DNA from: Providencia hangzhouensis
GTDB lineage: Bacteria > Pseudomonadota > Gammaproteobacteria > Enterobacterales > Enterobacteriaceae
Direction of reading: 5' to 3'
NCBI RefSeq assembly: GCF_029193595.2
Contig: NZ_CP135052.1
Location: 1,054,001 to 1,118,000, forward strand
Length of the DNA stretch: 64,000 nt
Below, one piece after another: positions 56,042-64,000 of this stretch; the stretch's first letter is position 1; each line of letters begins with the position of its first letter. Under the pieces are notes generated by a model. The model did no database searches. It saw only the letters and a program-made list of their open reading frames with translations, and was not told the origin of the DNA. The translations under genes and the position numbers were made by a program.

Positions 56042-56935
56042 ATGAATACTATACTAAAATATAGCTGTTTTATCGCCGCGGTTATATTACTTTCCGCTTG
56101 TGATGATATGGAGCTTTTAAGTGGTAAAGGTAAATTTTATTATAGTAACCCAAGCGCAAACACGATTAGGTTTAAGCTAGATGGTAAAGATTATGATGTT
56201 TTACCAGAAGATAAAGGTGTTGTTTTACTTTCTAGCGGGTTACACCAGTTAGAAAGCGATGAGGGTAACGTGACGGATTTTTTTGTCTTTGAAAATAACT
56301 CTGGCGGTATTATTAACCCAAATCATTTTGTTTATTACACATTGTCTGAAGTTTATGCTGTTGATGGCAAAGAAGAGAGGTTTAAACCTGCGAGTTACCC
56401 CATTACGATTAATGGGCACGAGCTTGAACTGCCAGTTCGCAGTTCTAATGCAACGCTTATTGATGGAAATATATTTAGGTGTAGCTACCCGGTTGGTGAA
56501 AATTTTCCAGATTCAATCACACTTTATGATGATAAGTTAGATGGAAATATTAAATCAAAGTGTTTTGATAAACATGAATTAATTGCCTATTTAGATAATG
56601 AATACGGACAAAATTTATTACCGGATCCTGCTAATCATGAAGCTGTGGATTCTATCAATGTGGTATTTATGTATGGAGTCCCAACTGTTACTTTTGATAA
56701 TGAGGATGTACAGGCAAAGGCCGAAAAATTAATTCAGTTAGTTACGCGGTTAAAAAGTACCGATGATGTGAATATTCATGAAGAATTAAACCAAGAATTT
56801 CATCAGGCTATCACAGAATTAGTCCAGGAGCAGGCTCGAAGTGCTTCATCAAATTCTGTTGCGGAAAATATTAAATATAATCATTTCATTCAAGAAATTA
56901 ATGTAGTAAGAGAAAATGGTATTTGGTTAAAATAG
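56042..56935 (+). CDS. Putative inner-membrane lipoprotein of unknown function
   Basis: A 297-residue protein that I do not recognise. It has a hydrophobic N-terminus and a lipobox LLSAC with Cys at residue 20, followed by Asp-Asp. Asp at +2 is the Lol-avoidance signal, so the mature protein is predicted to stay in the inner membrane facing the periplasm. The first third (about 30-110) looks like a small beta domain (FYYSNPSANTIRFKLDGKDYDV). The C-terminal third is a charged, probably helical region. Two Cys at about 142 and 173 (FRCSYP, SKCFDK) might form a disulfide. A weak hairpin (GAGCG-N10-CGCTC) precedes it. It is followed after 183 bp by a von Willebrand A protein. Confidence 0.7.
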   Translation: MNTILKYSCFIAAVILLSACDDMELLSGKGKFYYSNPSANTIRFKLDGKDYDVLPEDKGVVLLSSGLHQLESDEGNVTDFFVFENNSGGIINPNHFVYYTLSEVYAVDGKEERFKPASYPITINGHELELPVRSSNATLIDGNIFRCSYPVGENFPDSITLYDDKLDGNIKSKCFDKHELIAYLDNEYGQNLLPDPANHEAVDSINVVFMYGVPTVTFDNEDVQAKAEKLIQLVTRLKSTDDVNIHEELNQEFHQAITELVQEQARSASSNSVAENIKYNHFIQEINVVRENGIWLK

Positions 56936-57118
56936 TAATCATTTAAGTAGATTTACTCTTTACATATTTACTCAAAAAACTATTTCGAGTAATAATTTTT
57001 TTGAAATTAATTAAGAAAATGCTTATTAATTATACAGAGTAATCTTATTTGAAATAATTGGCGAAAAAGCGAGATTGGGGTAGTTATATTTTTATTAACC
57101 TCACCAAGGAACTCGGCG

Positions 57119-57853
57119 ATGAATTTATCCATACAATCTGTTTTCACCGTCATATCAGCTGTATTTTTGTTTTTATTTTCTTCTGTCGCTAGCAGTACAA
57201 CTATTATTGATACCAAAAAGGAACCCGATGTTTTAGATTTAGTATTCATTCTTGATAAAAGTGGCTCTATGTCAGGTTTCGAGACTGATACAATTGGTGG
57301 ATATAATAGTGTATTAACTGAAAATAAAGGAAAAAAAGCAAAAACCTACATTACAACTATTTTATTTAATGACAAAACAAGTTTACTCCATAATAGAGAA
57401 CCCATTGCAAAAGTTTCTAATCTAACACTTGATGATTATCCTGTTGGTGGCTATACCGCATTGTTAGACGCAATAGGAGAAGGCATTGAAAAAATGCAAG
57501 AAAATAGAAAGGTTACTAAAAATAATAATGTCCTTTTTGTAATAATTACAGATGGGCAAGAAAATAGTAGCCGTAAATATTCCCAGGCGAAAATTAAAGC
57601 TATGATTAAGTCTGCTGAAACAGAAGATAAATGGGATTTTATTTTCTTAGGAGCCAATATTGATGCCATTTCTGAAGCGGAAAATATTGGGATTAAAAGT
57701 TCAAATGCCACTGGTTATGTGCAAGATGGGACAGGCTACGATAAAGCTTATCGTGCTGTAAATAAAGCGGTGGAAGCTAAACAAATGTCTGCGCCAATAT
57801 CAGAGGACTGGAAACAGGAAGTCGAAGCGGATGTGAAGGAACGTAAAAAATAA
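57119..57853 (+). CDS. Exported von Willebrand factor A (VWA) domain protein
   Basis: A 244-residue protein with a signal peptide (hydrophobic about residues 8-25, cleavage probably near VASS) followed by one VWA domain. The metal-ion-dependent adhesion site is intact: DKSGS at 46-50, the Thr of GGYTALLDAIGEGI, and the Asp of IITDGQENSS. The domain looks like the phage or Firmicutes-type stand-alone VWA family (TIGGYNSVL, ILFNDKTSLLHNREPI). The C-terminus is charged and ends in a Lys-rich tail. The periplasmic role is unknown. Its only plausible partner in cis is the lipoprotein gene upstream. AAGGAACTCGGCG precedes the start. Confidence 0.8.
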   Translation: MNLSIQSVFTVISAVFLFLFSSVASSTTIIDTKKEPDVLDLVFILDKSGSMSGFETDTIGGYNSVLTENKGKKAKTYITTILFNDKTSLLHNREPIAKVSNLTLDDYPVGGYTALLDAIGEGIEKMQENRKVTKNNNVLFVIITDGQENSSRKYSQAKIKAMIKSAETEDKWDFIFLGANIDAISEAENIGIKSSNATGYVQDGTGYDKAYRAVNKAVEAKQMSAPISEDWKQEVEADVKERKK

Positions 57854-57893
57854 TAATGTGTTCAATTAAAAAGAGATGAATATCGCTTCGAAT

Positions 57894-57925
57894 AAAGCCC
57901 TTACGGCAAATGCAATAAGGGCTTT
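57894..57925. terminator. Bidirectional terminator between the VWA gene and efeB
   Basis: AAAGCCCTTA and TAAGGGCTTT form a perfect 10-bp stem with a 12-base loop between convergent genes, flanked by AATA on the left and CATTTTATAA on the right. Confidence 0.8.
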
Positions 57926-57941
57926 CATTTTATAAATATAA

Positions 57942-59216
57942 TTAGCTAGTTTGTTTTAAGGCTGTAAACATTTTTTCAGCAAGTGTGTCTTGTGCCGATT
58001 GGACTCCAGGTAATACAAAATAGTACCCTCCACCAAAAGGCTTGATATAACGTTCAAGTGGTTCACCATTGAGCCGTTTTTGAGTGTCAATAAAGCCTGT
58101 CTTTAAATTTTGTTGAAAAGAGACAAAAACTAAGCCCATATCGAGAGTTCCTGTTTCGGTTAACCCCAGTGAATAGCTATAACTTCTTCGCCTTAGTTTT
58201 GCGGTATAACGTTCAGGGTTACGAGGCTCTGCACGGCGCATATGGGAATCAAATAAAATACGGTCACCATGAGGATCTTTTTCAAACTCAGGATCATCAT
58301 GCTCATTTTTCATGCCGATTGGTGCTCCTGAGTCTTTATGTCGGCCAAAATCATTTTCTTGATCTTCTAATGGTGTTCTATCCCAAAACTCTAAATTAAA
58401 ACGAATGAGACGTACTGCTTGGTATGTCCCTCCGTCGCACCAAGACGGTTCTTGGCTGCCTTTTGTTATCCATATTAATTCGTTCATTAACGAATTGTCA
58501 TCGGCAGGCGCATTTCCTGTTCCATCCTTAAAACCAAAAAGGTTGATAGGCGTTGAGTGGTTATCAATATCTCTTGCAGGTAAGAAACCATCTATTTTCC
58601 AGAGAGGAAAACTGTATGGCGAAATATGACGTAGGATGTCACGTAATGCATAGATAACGCTTTCTTGGCTATTCGCACATATTTGCAGAAGAAGATCACC
58701 ACCACACCATTTTTGTTCTAGTCGATCGTTAGGAAAACTGGTCATTTCACTAAGATGTTTAGGCTTAATTTTATTTAAGCCGAATCGGTTATCAAAAAGA
58801 GAATTTCCTAAAGCAACGGTGATAGTTAGTGAGTCGGGTTGTTGTTGTGTCCCAAGAATACCTGATTCTGCCGGAGGCATCTTATCGTTATTGATTGACG
58901 GCTCTATTTGGGGTTGAGTTAAGTGAGCAATACGCTGAGTCAGTAAAGTAAAAAAAGTTTGTAATTGTTCGACAGAATTCGCTGTAGTATTAAATGCAAT
59001 AAAAGTGGCATTTTTGGGTTCAGGCGTTAAAACACCGGCTTGGTGTAGCCCAAGATAATTGATTGCTTTGTTATAGGTGAGCTGGCAATTAGCAATTTTC
59101 CCTTGCGCTTTTAATGTTGGAGCCGCTAAAACTGCGCTACTAACTGCGAGCATTTTTAGGGCATTACGCCGAGACATTCCGTTGGTTTGCAATATACTAC
59201 TAAGTTTAGCTTGCAT
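57942..59216 (-). CDS. efeB: Deferrochelatase/peroxidase EfeB (DyP-type, Tat-exported)
   Basis: A 424-residue DyP-type haem peroxidase, near the 423 of E. coli EfeB. A Tat signal (SRRNALKML followed by a hydrophobic stretch) directs it to the periplasm. GFKDGTGN is the distal Asp motif. FDSHMRRAEPRNPER holds the proximal His region, and RRSYSY and VFVSFQQNL are further family blocks. In EfeUOB it supports ferrous iron import, and deferrochelation of haem has been proposed. It begins 11 bp after the EfeO-like gene and ends the cluster. Confidence 0.92.
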   Translation of the reverse strand: MQAKLSSILQTNGMSRRNALKMLAVSSAVLAAPTLKAQGKIANCQLTYNKAINYLGLHQAGVLTPEPKNATFIAFNTTANSVEQLQTFFTLLTQRIAHLTQPQIEPSINNDKMPPAESGILGTQQQPDSLTITVALGNSLFDNRFGLNKIKPKHLSEMTSFPNDRLEQKWCGGDLLLQICANSQESVIYALRDILRHISPYSFPLWKIDGFLPARDIDNHSTPINLFGFKDGTGNAPADDNSLMNELIWITKGSQEPSWCDGGTYQAVRLIRFNLEFWDRTPLEDQENDFGRHKDSGAPIGMKNEHDDPEFEKDPHGDRILFDSHMRRAEPRNPERYTAKLRRRSYSYSLGLTETGTLDMGLVFVSFQQNLKTGFIDTQKRLNGEPLERYIKPFGGGYYFVLPGVQSAQDTLAEKMFTALKQTS

Positions 59217-59227
59217 AAATATATGCC

Positions 59228-60130
59228 TTAATATTTATAGTAAACATCGACATCAAGCTCAGCACGTAATTTCGCTAAGGTTTCAGCTTGCTGAGTGAGT
59301 AATGAATAAAGCGCCATTTTGTCTTTTAATTGTAATTGGCTATAAGGTTGGTATGTGGTATTTGACAGTTGATATGGCTGCATTATTTGGTTAATCAGCT
59401 GTTCATTTTGCTGTATTTTATCCAGTGTTTCTGGCTTGATAAAAGGTTTAAGAACCTCAACTATTTTTTTTGCTCCCTCTAAATTAGCGGCAATATCAGT
59501 TAAATCAGAAAAACTGTAGATATTTTCTTTACCACCCAATTTTGTTTCTAAGATCATTTCAATAAAATCAGCCGAGGCTTGCACAAGCTTGGGTATTTCG
59601 ATGGTTTCAGTTGCTACTCGTTTATGCAAATCACGCCCTTTGAGTAATAGCTCTTGGTTTGCCGCTAACGCAAGTTTTGCATCCTTTTGCATAAATAGCT
59701 GGTACTCAACAAGATGAAACCCCGTAAAGCGATAATCTGTTTCTTTATCGAGGAAATAATCGGCTCTTGGGTTAATTGTCCTATCCGTATTACCAAATAA
59801 AATAATAATCGGGCGCACTGTTTCATAGTACTGGTGAGCTTGAATATATGCTGTTTGAGCTTGTTGCAGCTTCCCTTGCTGTAAACTCTGTTGTAACAAT
59901 TCCAATTGTGTGATCATTTCTGCCAATTGATTAGTGGCAAAGGTTAAATAGGTTTGGATTGCATGTTGATATTTTTCTGGAGTGGGTATATCACCTTTAG
60001 CAATAATGATGTTGTCCCCTGTTTGCACAGGGGATCTTAGTGCTTTACTTTGAACCAAAGTAGGAATGGCAACACTGAGTATTAAGCTAAAAGACATCCA
60101 TTTGATATTCCGCCTCAGTGAGCTAGACAT
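59228..60130 (-). CDS. efeO: EfeO-like M75 (imelysin) domain periplasmic iron-binding protein, lacking the cupredoxin domain
   Basis: A 300-residue protein with a signal peptide (hydrophobic about residues 11-28) and a single M75/imelysin domain. The conserved HxxE site is HLVEYQLF; DYFLDKETDYRFTGF is the EfeO/EfeM block upstream of it. E. coli EfeO is about 375 residues, with an N-terminal cupredoxin domain joined to M75; that domain is absent here and a separate cupredoxin gene is present two genes upstream. The start at 60130 is preferred (GGAG 9 bases upstream) over a TTG at 60148. The gene overlaps the FTR1 gene by 8 bp. Confidence 0.88.
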   Translation of the reverse strand: MSSSLRRNIKWMSFSLILSVAIPTLVQSKALRSPVQTGDNIIIAKGDIPTPEKYQHAIQTYLTFATNQLAEMITQLELLQQSLQQGKLQQAQTAYIQAHQYYETVRPIIILFGNTDRTINPRADYFLDKETDYRFTGFHLVEYQLFMQKDAKLALAANQELLLKGRDLHKRVATETIEIPKLVQASADFIEMILETKLGGKENIYSFSDLTDIAANLEGAKKIVEVLKPFIKPETLDKIQQNEQLINQIMQPYQLSNTTYQPYSQLQLKDKMALYSLLTQQAETLAKLRAELDVDVYYKY

Positions 60131-60956
60131 TTTTTTTGCTCCGAACAAACAATGGGATCACAATAGCCCAATAAAGGACAAAGGTAATGACGCTGAGCCA
60201 AATCGGTTGTGAACGGTAGGCAAAGAAAGAAGAGATAAAATTGCCAGCAATACCAGAATCATCGAGAAATGCAGTTGTATCCCAAGCGGGGTAAATTAAA
60301 AACTCAGGGATAGCGAAATCATATTCAATCAGTAAGTTAGCACTTTCTTCTACACCTTTAAGTAAGAGAGATAATGCGAGGAATAATAAAATAACCCCAG
60401 TAACTTTAAAGAAGATAGACCACGAAATTAAGCGATTTGTTAGTAGGAAAACATAAAGTGTAAGACCTGCAATCGCAATTCCACCACCGACCTCGATAAA
60501 GAAAGTCGAGGCATTAGATGTGGTTAGCGACATAATAAAGCTAGATAGGAAGACGACGATTTCACTCCCTTCGCGGGCAATGGCAATAGCAATAATCAAT
60601 GCGGCTCCCCACCAGTTATGGTGGGCGGCATTACGGCTTATTCCTGACTCAATTTCGGATTTCATTGAACTTCCATGTTTGTTCATCCAATACACCATTT
60701 GGACAATCAGAACACAGGCGAGTAACTCCATAAAAATCATAAATAGTGATTGCCCAGTGTCATCGAGGACATTGAATACACCATAAATGAGAAGCGCCAA
60801 TAAGATTGAGGTTATAACCCCGATAGCGACACCAGCCCAAAGGTATTTCATACCATTATGTGCGTCAGGGTGACGTTTAATCCACGCATAAATAATGCCA
60901 ATGACAAGTAGCGCTTCAAAGCTTTCACGCCAAACAACAAACAGAACTTGTCCCAT
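60123..60956 (-). CDS. efeU: FTR1/EfeU family iron permease
   Basis: A 277-residue polytopic membrane protein with seven hydrophobic segments. Two REXXE iron-binding motifs are visible: WRESFEALLVIGI at the N-terminus (Arg10 to Glu14) and AREGSEIVVFLSS in the fourth helix. A further GVEESANLL block follows. The family transports iron across the inner membrane. It lies between the cupredoxin gene (11-bp gap) and the M75 gene (8-bp overlap). Confidence 0.93.
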   Translation of the reverse strand: MGQVLFVVWRESFEALLVIGIIYAWIKRHPDAHNGMKYLWAGVAIGVITSILLALLIYGVFNVLDDTGQSLFMIFMELLACVLIVQMVYWMNKHGSSMKSEIESGISRNAAHHNWWGAALIIAIAIAREGSEIVVFLSSFIMSLTTSNASTFFIEVGGGIAIAGLTLYVFLLTNRLISWSIFFKVTGVILLFLALSLLLKGVEESANLLIEYDFAIPEFLIYPAWDTTAFLDDSGIAGNFISSFFAYRSQPIWLSVITFVLYWAIVIPLFVRSKKNV

Positions 60957-60967
60957 GCTAAATCCTT

Positions 60968-61303
60968 TTATTTCGCAATTATCTCGCCTTTGGGGTGAGA
61001 AAGGTGGAAGTCATCAAAAAAAGTGTACGTACCAGGTTTCAGTGGTGCTATTACCACTACTGAGCTTGCACCCGGCGCTAAAACTTTTTCTTTTCTTAAT
61101 TGAATGCTTTCAAACTCTGCGGGTTCAGTACCTGTGTTGATAATTTTAATGCGGATAATCGTTTTTGCAGGAACTTCAAGAACTCGCGGGATGAGATCAC
61201 CATTTTTCATTTCTAATTCGACAGTATATTTTTCTGCAGCAAATGAAGATAAGGGAACTATTGTACAAGTGATAACCAGTAAAAAACTCAGTAATGTTTT
61301 CAT
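60968..61303 (-). CDS. Periplasmic cupredoxin-domain protein (detached EfeO N-domain equivalent)
   Basis: A 111-residue protein with a signal peptide ending near SFAA. The mature part is one cupredoxin-like domain: an N-terminal YTVELEMKNGDLIPRVLEVPA strand pair, the EFES segment, and a C-terminal APLKPGTYTFFDDFHLSHPKGEI. It resembles the N-terminal domain of E. coli EfeO and the small cupredoxins found with FTR1 and P19. A full set of blue-copper ligands is not evident, so it may bind iron or copper in another geometry. It follows the P19 gene after a terminator-like hairpin and precedes the FTR1 gene by 11 bp. Confidence 0.85.
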   Translation of the reverse strand: MKTLLSFLLVITCTIVPLSSFAAEKYTVELEMKNGDLIPRVLEVPAKTIIRIKIINTGTEPAEFESIQLRKEKVLAPGASSVVVIAPLKPGTYTFFDDFHLSHPKGEIIAK

Positions 61304-61340
61304 TTTGGCTTGGTTTATCCTTTAATAACAACAAACAAAA

Positions 61341-61378
61341 AAGGGCTTACGCAAGATAACTCCCTTGGTTAAGCCCTT
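61341..61378 (-). terminator. Intrinsic terminator or attenuator between P19 and the cupredoxin-efe genes
   Basis: AAGGGCTTACGCAAG and CTTGGTTAAGCCCTT form a 15-bp stem with two mismatches and an 8-base loop. On the minus strand the stem is followed by TTTTTTGTTTGTTG, a strong U tract. It lies inside the P19-cupredoxin gap of an otherwise unidirectional cluster. Confidence 0.8.
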
Positions 61379-61398
61379 AACTAATTTTAATAAAAAAA

Positions 61399-61956
61399 TT
61401 AGTAACTACCTTTACGGCCAATACCTGCGTAGTCAAAGTCCCAAGAGACTTCGAACGGTTGGAACCAAGGGGCTACACCTGTTTCTTTATCAATATGGCG
61501 GCCAAAGGCAACTTCTTTATTGTGTGATGGCGGGTAAATTTTATAGGTGACGCGGTATTTACCATTGCCATCTAATTTTATGTTTTCCCCATAATGAGGG
61601 CCATCACTCGCCACCATAGGCATAAATGTGCCTGTTTGAGTTTGTGGTTTATCACCGAGTTTAGTAACTGAATACTCAATGGTCAGGTAAGGGATCCAAT
61701 CGCCTTCTGCAAAGCCATTTGGGTTATCTTCAACAGCGTGAATATCTGCTTCTAAGTGGACATCTGCTTTATCTGCAGCTAAGTGAGACATCGCATGATG
61801 GCCTTCTTCGGTATCCATTGTAATGGGCTGTAAATAAACACCTTGGATTTCCATTCCGTTTTTGATCACAGGGTGACCGAGAGGGTACTCTTGAGCGAAT
61901 GCTGAGATTGAAAACAACGCGAGACCTGAAACAGCAGCTTTATAGGCGAGTTTCAT
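61399..61956 (-). CDS. P19/Tp34 family periplasmic iron-uptake protein (FetP-like)
   Basis: A 185-residue protein with a signal peptide ending in AFA before QEYPLG. The start at 61956 is chosen because AAGGAC precedes it and it yields a clean signal peptide; an upstream frame to 62022 has no support. The family's metal-binding residues are in MEIQGVYLQPI, HLEADIHA and DGPHYGENI, and FGRHIDKETGVAPWF is a C-terminal signature. P19 (Campylobacter) and FetP (E. coli) are Cu-binding periplasmic proteins needed for iron uptake with an FTR1 permease. The gene is directly downstream of a near-perfect Fur box. Confidence 0.92.
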   Translation of the reverse strand: MKLAYKAAVSGLALFSISAFAQEYPLGHPVIKNGMEIQGVYLQPITMDTEEGHHAMSHLAADKADVHLEADIHAVEDNPNGFAEGDWIPYLTIEYSVTKLGDKPQTQTGTFMPMVASDGPHYGENIKLDGNGKYRVTYKIYPPSHNKEVAFGRHIDKETGVAPWFQPFEVSWDFDYAGIGRKGSY

Positions 61957-61988
61957 TATTTTTGTCCTTACCATAAGTGATATAGAGT

Positions 61989-62007
61989 AGTAATGATAAT
62001 CATTACT
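61989..62007. promoter_or_regulatory. Fur box upstream of P19
   Basis: AGTAATGAT-A-ATCATTACT is a perfect 9-1-9 inverted repeat that matches the 15 central bases of the classical 19-bp Fur consensus. It lies 33-51 bp upstream of the P19 ATG on the minus strand. It predicts iron repression of P19 and, with readthrough, of the downstream efe-like genes. Confidence 0.9.
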
Positions 62008-62237
62008 ATTAATAAAAAACAAGTGATAATTTCTGATAAGTTGACAGCGCGTTGCTGAGAATGATTATTTTTATATAAAAATCTATGTGTTAGAAAAAGT
62101 TATTATTCTTCAAAAAATAACTTGCTAATAGTGTGCTCTATTAGGCAGTTTATTATTATCTACGTGATATATTTTGAATGTAGATATTCATGACAAATGA
62201 GTTTTTCATCAATTTTGTTGAAACTAAAGGTATAGCC

Positions 62238-63167
62238 ATGCAACGACGTTATCTTGATTGTTCAGCTTCAGAAATCGCAAAATTCAATAAAAAGAATCTA
62301 TTAGAATCAATTAAAGCCAGTGAAGGGCGAATATTGGTTTCTGAAACCATTGGTACAATTCAGCCTGTATTAATGACGGTAACGAATGCTGAATTAGCTG
62401 CAAGCCAAGGTGCCGATATCCTGTTGCTGAATGTTTTTGATGTTAATCAACCTATTATGCAAGGTCTGCCCGAAGGGATTGAACCCGAAGAAATCATTCG
62501 AACGCTTAAGCGTTTAACGGGGAGAGCAATAGGCGTTAATTTAGAGCCCGTACCTGAGGGATTTAATAATCCAACACAGGATGCGCAGTGGAAAATGTCA
62601 GAGGGGCGGTTAGCAACAGTAAAAAATGCCATTAAGTTAAAAGAAATGGGTGCTGACATTATTGTTTTAACGGGAAACCCTGGAAATGGAGTCACTAATC
62701 AGGAAATTAACCAGAGCCTTAAAGAGCTTAAAGCTGTTGTTGGCGAAGATATTGTGCTTATTACAGGGAAAATGCACGCGGCAGGGGTTTTGAATGCCTC
62801 GGCTGAGCAACTCATAACAGAAGATGATATTCGTACCTTTATTAACAGTGGTGCAGATATCATTTTGCTTCCGGCTCCAGGAACGGTCCCCGGGATCTCG
62901 TTAGAGTTTGTGCAAAAAATGGTGGGTTATTGCCATTCCCAAGGTGTGATGACAATGACAGCGATTGGGACTTCTCAAGAAGGCGCAGATTTACAAACTA
63001 TTCGGCAAATAGCATTAATGTGTAAAATGGCCGGGACAGATTTACATCATATTGGTGATTCAGGGTATAACGGAATTGCATTACCTGAGAATATTTTAAA
63101 TTATAGTATTGTGATCCGAGGGGTTAGGCACACTTACTCACGTATTGCTCGTTCAATTAATCGCTGA
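62238..63167 (+). CDS. DUF7916 family protein, TIM-barrel-like, function unknown
   Basis: A 309-residue cytosolic protein starting at MQRRYLDCSASEIAKF (62238, AAAGG upstream); the frame extends to 62190, but the extra residues are AT-rich and match no homologue I recall. The alternating strand and helix pattern (GADILLLNVFDV, AIGVNLEPVPEG, GADIIVLTGNPGNGVTN, EDIVLITGKMHAAG, GADIILLPAPGTVPG, MTAIGTSQEGAD) is typical of a (beta/alpha)8 barrel. I recall the family as DUF7916, often near PTS sugar genes; here no such genes are present. A conserved HHIGDSGYNGIALPENI block near the C-terminus may bind phosphate. No reaction can be assigned. Confidence 0.75.
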   Translation: MQRRYLDCSASEIAKFNKKNLLESIKASEGRILVSETIGTIQPVLMTVTNAELAASQGADILLLNVFDVNQPIMQGLPEGIEPEEIIRTLKRLTGRAIGVNLEPVPEGFNNPTQDAQWKMSEGRLATVKNAIKLKEMGADIIVLTGNPGNGVTNQEINQSLKELKAVVGEDIVLITGKMHAAGVLNASAEQLITEDDIRTFINSGADIILLPAPGTVPGISLEFVQKMVGYCHSQGVMTMTAIGTSQEGADLQTIRQIALMCKMAGTDLHHIGDSGYNGIALPENILNYSIVIRGVRHTYSRIARSINR

Positions 63168-63179
63168 TTGGCATTTTTA

Positions 63180-63213
63180 GGTGGTTTTTACAAAATGATT
63201 TGTGAAAATCACC
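63180..63213. terminator. Possible hairpin terminator after the DUF7916 gene
   Basis: GGTGGTTTTTACAAA and TTTGTGAAAATCACC can pair over 15 positions with few mismatches around a 4-base loop. There is no clear U tract, so termination efficiency is doubtful. Confidence 0.4.
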
Positions 63214-63360
63214 GACTAAAAGCAAGATTTGTTTCTATCTATTCTAGATTTAAATTCATATTATTTTCGACAAAAATTTATACAATTCCCTCAATTCTTC
63301 AGGTAAAATTTCGCCCATTTTTCTAAAACAATATTTATAACACAATAAAAGAAGTGAGTT

Positions 63361-64000
63361 ATGTCGCAAAATACTAATCCGGTACCAAAAATTGGTTTCG
63401 TTTCTCTCGGCTGCCCGAAAAACCTAGTTGATTCAGAACGCATTTTAACTGAATTACGCACTGATGGTTATCAAGTGGTTCCAAGCTATGATAATGCTGA
63501 CTTAGTCATTGTGAATACTTGTGGATTTATCGACAGTGCAGTGCAGGAATCATTAGAAGCGATTGGGGAAGCACTGAATGAAAATGGTAAAGTGATTGTG
63601 ACAGGATGCCTTGGTGCGAAAGAAAACCAAATTCGTGAAGTACATCCAAAAGTTTTAGAAATCACTGGCCCACATAGCTATGAGCAGGTACTTAACCATG
63701 TTCACCACTATGTACCGAAGCCTGAACATGACCCTTTCTTGAGTTTAGTCCCTGAGCAAGGGGTAAAATTGACACCAAAGCATTATGCGTATTTAAAAAT
63801 TTCCGAAGGGTGTAATCATCGTTGTACTTTCTGCATTATTCCTTCAATGCGAGGGGACTTAGATAGCCGTCCAATCGGGGATGTGTTAAATGAAGCTAAG
63901 CGTCTGGTCGCTTCAGGAGTCAAAGAGTTACTGGTTATTTCCCAAGATACTTCTGCATATGGTGTTGATGTTAAAAATAAAACGGGTTTTTGGGATGGTC
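63361..64000 (+). CDS. rimO: Ribosomal protein uS12 (Asp89) methylthiotransferase, 3' truncated by window edge
   Basis: The first 213 codons of a radical-SAM methylthiotransferase. The N-terminal UPF0004 domain has Cys residues in [22 protein letters not shown] and GCLGAKE, which bind the auxiliary [4Fe-4S] cluster. The radical-SAM motif is [13 protein letters not shown]. The set with [12 protein letters not shown] distinguishes RimO from MiaB. It methylthiolates Asp89 of ribosomal protein S12. AAAGAAGTGAGTT precedes the start. The frame runs off the right edge without a stop. Confidence 0.95.
   Translation, partial: MSQNTNPVPKIGFVSLGCPKNLVDSERILTELRTDGYQVVPSYDNADLVIVNTCGFIDSAVQESLEAIGEALNENGKVIVTGCLGAKENQIREVHPKVLEITGPHSYEQVLNHVHHYVPKPEHDPFLSLVPEQGVKLTPKHYAYLKISEGCNHRCTFCIIPSMRGDLDSRPIGDVLNEAKRLVASGVKELLVISQDTSAYGVDVKNKTGFWDG

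Overview
This window looks like chromosomal DNA of an enterobacterium of the family Morganellaceae, most likely Providencia. The evidence is AT-rich coding DNA, E. coli-like gene order around cysJIH and ispDF-truD-surE-pcm-nlpD-rpoS, a chromosomal AadA-type nucleotidyltransferase, and repeats of a palindromic kind I associate with this group. The genus call is an inference from gene content; no rRNA or other marker gene is present. No tRNA, rRNA, transposase, prophage or CRISPR array was found. Both edges cut a gene: the 3' end of a yafD-like gene on the left and the 5' part of rimO on the right.

Region 1 (1-7.4 kb): the yafD-like end, a DUF1287 exported protein, and a three-gene sulfur cassette (sulfide:quinone reductase-like flavoprotein, DUF1641 protein, methionine gamma-lyase). 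These are followed by a proY-like permease, queE, yagU and queD. Region 2 (7.7-17.4 kb): the assimilatory sulfate pathway in one run, cysJIH then cysG-cysD-cysN-cysC. The two halves are separated by a tandem array of four complete 126-bp palindromic repeats plus a collapsed fifth copy. Region 3 (17.5-27.4 kb): ftsB-ispD-ispF-truD-surE-pcm-nlpD-rpoS with tight overlaps, then convergent miaE-mutS.

Region 4 (27.6-45.4 kb) is the most distinctive part. Three consecutive cassettes each encode a periplasmic molybdenum hydroxylase: a Tat-exported Mo subunit, a 2x[2Fe-2S] subunit and a membrane-anchored tri-haem cytochrome c. Two cofactor-maturation genes (MocA-like and XdhC-like) and a thiamine-diphosphate 2-oxo-acid decarboxylase follow. 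A plausible reading is that the decarboxylase makes aldehydes from 2-oxo acids, and one or more Mo enzymes oxidise aldehydes in the periplasm with electrons entering the respiratory chain through the cytochromes.

Region 5 (45.6-55.9 kb): a D-amino acid (probably D-glutamate) module of RidA, DadA-like dehydrogenase, LysR regulator and GltS; an AadA-like enzyme; a second RidA-family protein; and an adenine salvage pair (adenine permease, adenine deaminase) with a divergent LysR gene. Region 6 (56-64 kb): an unrecognised lipoprotein and an exported von Willebrand A protein, then a Fur-box-preceded iron-uptake cluster (P19, cupredoxin, FTR1/EfeU, M75 EfeO-like, EfeB) in which the usual two-domain EfeO appears as two separate genes. 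A TIM-barrel-like DUF7916 protein and rimO close the window.
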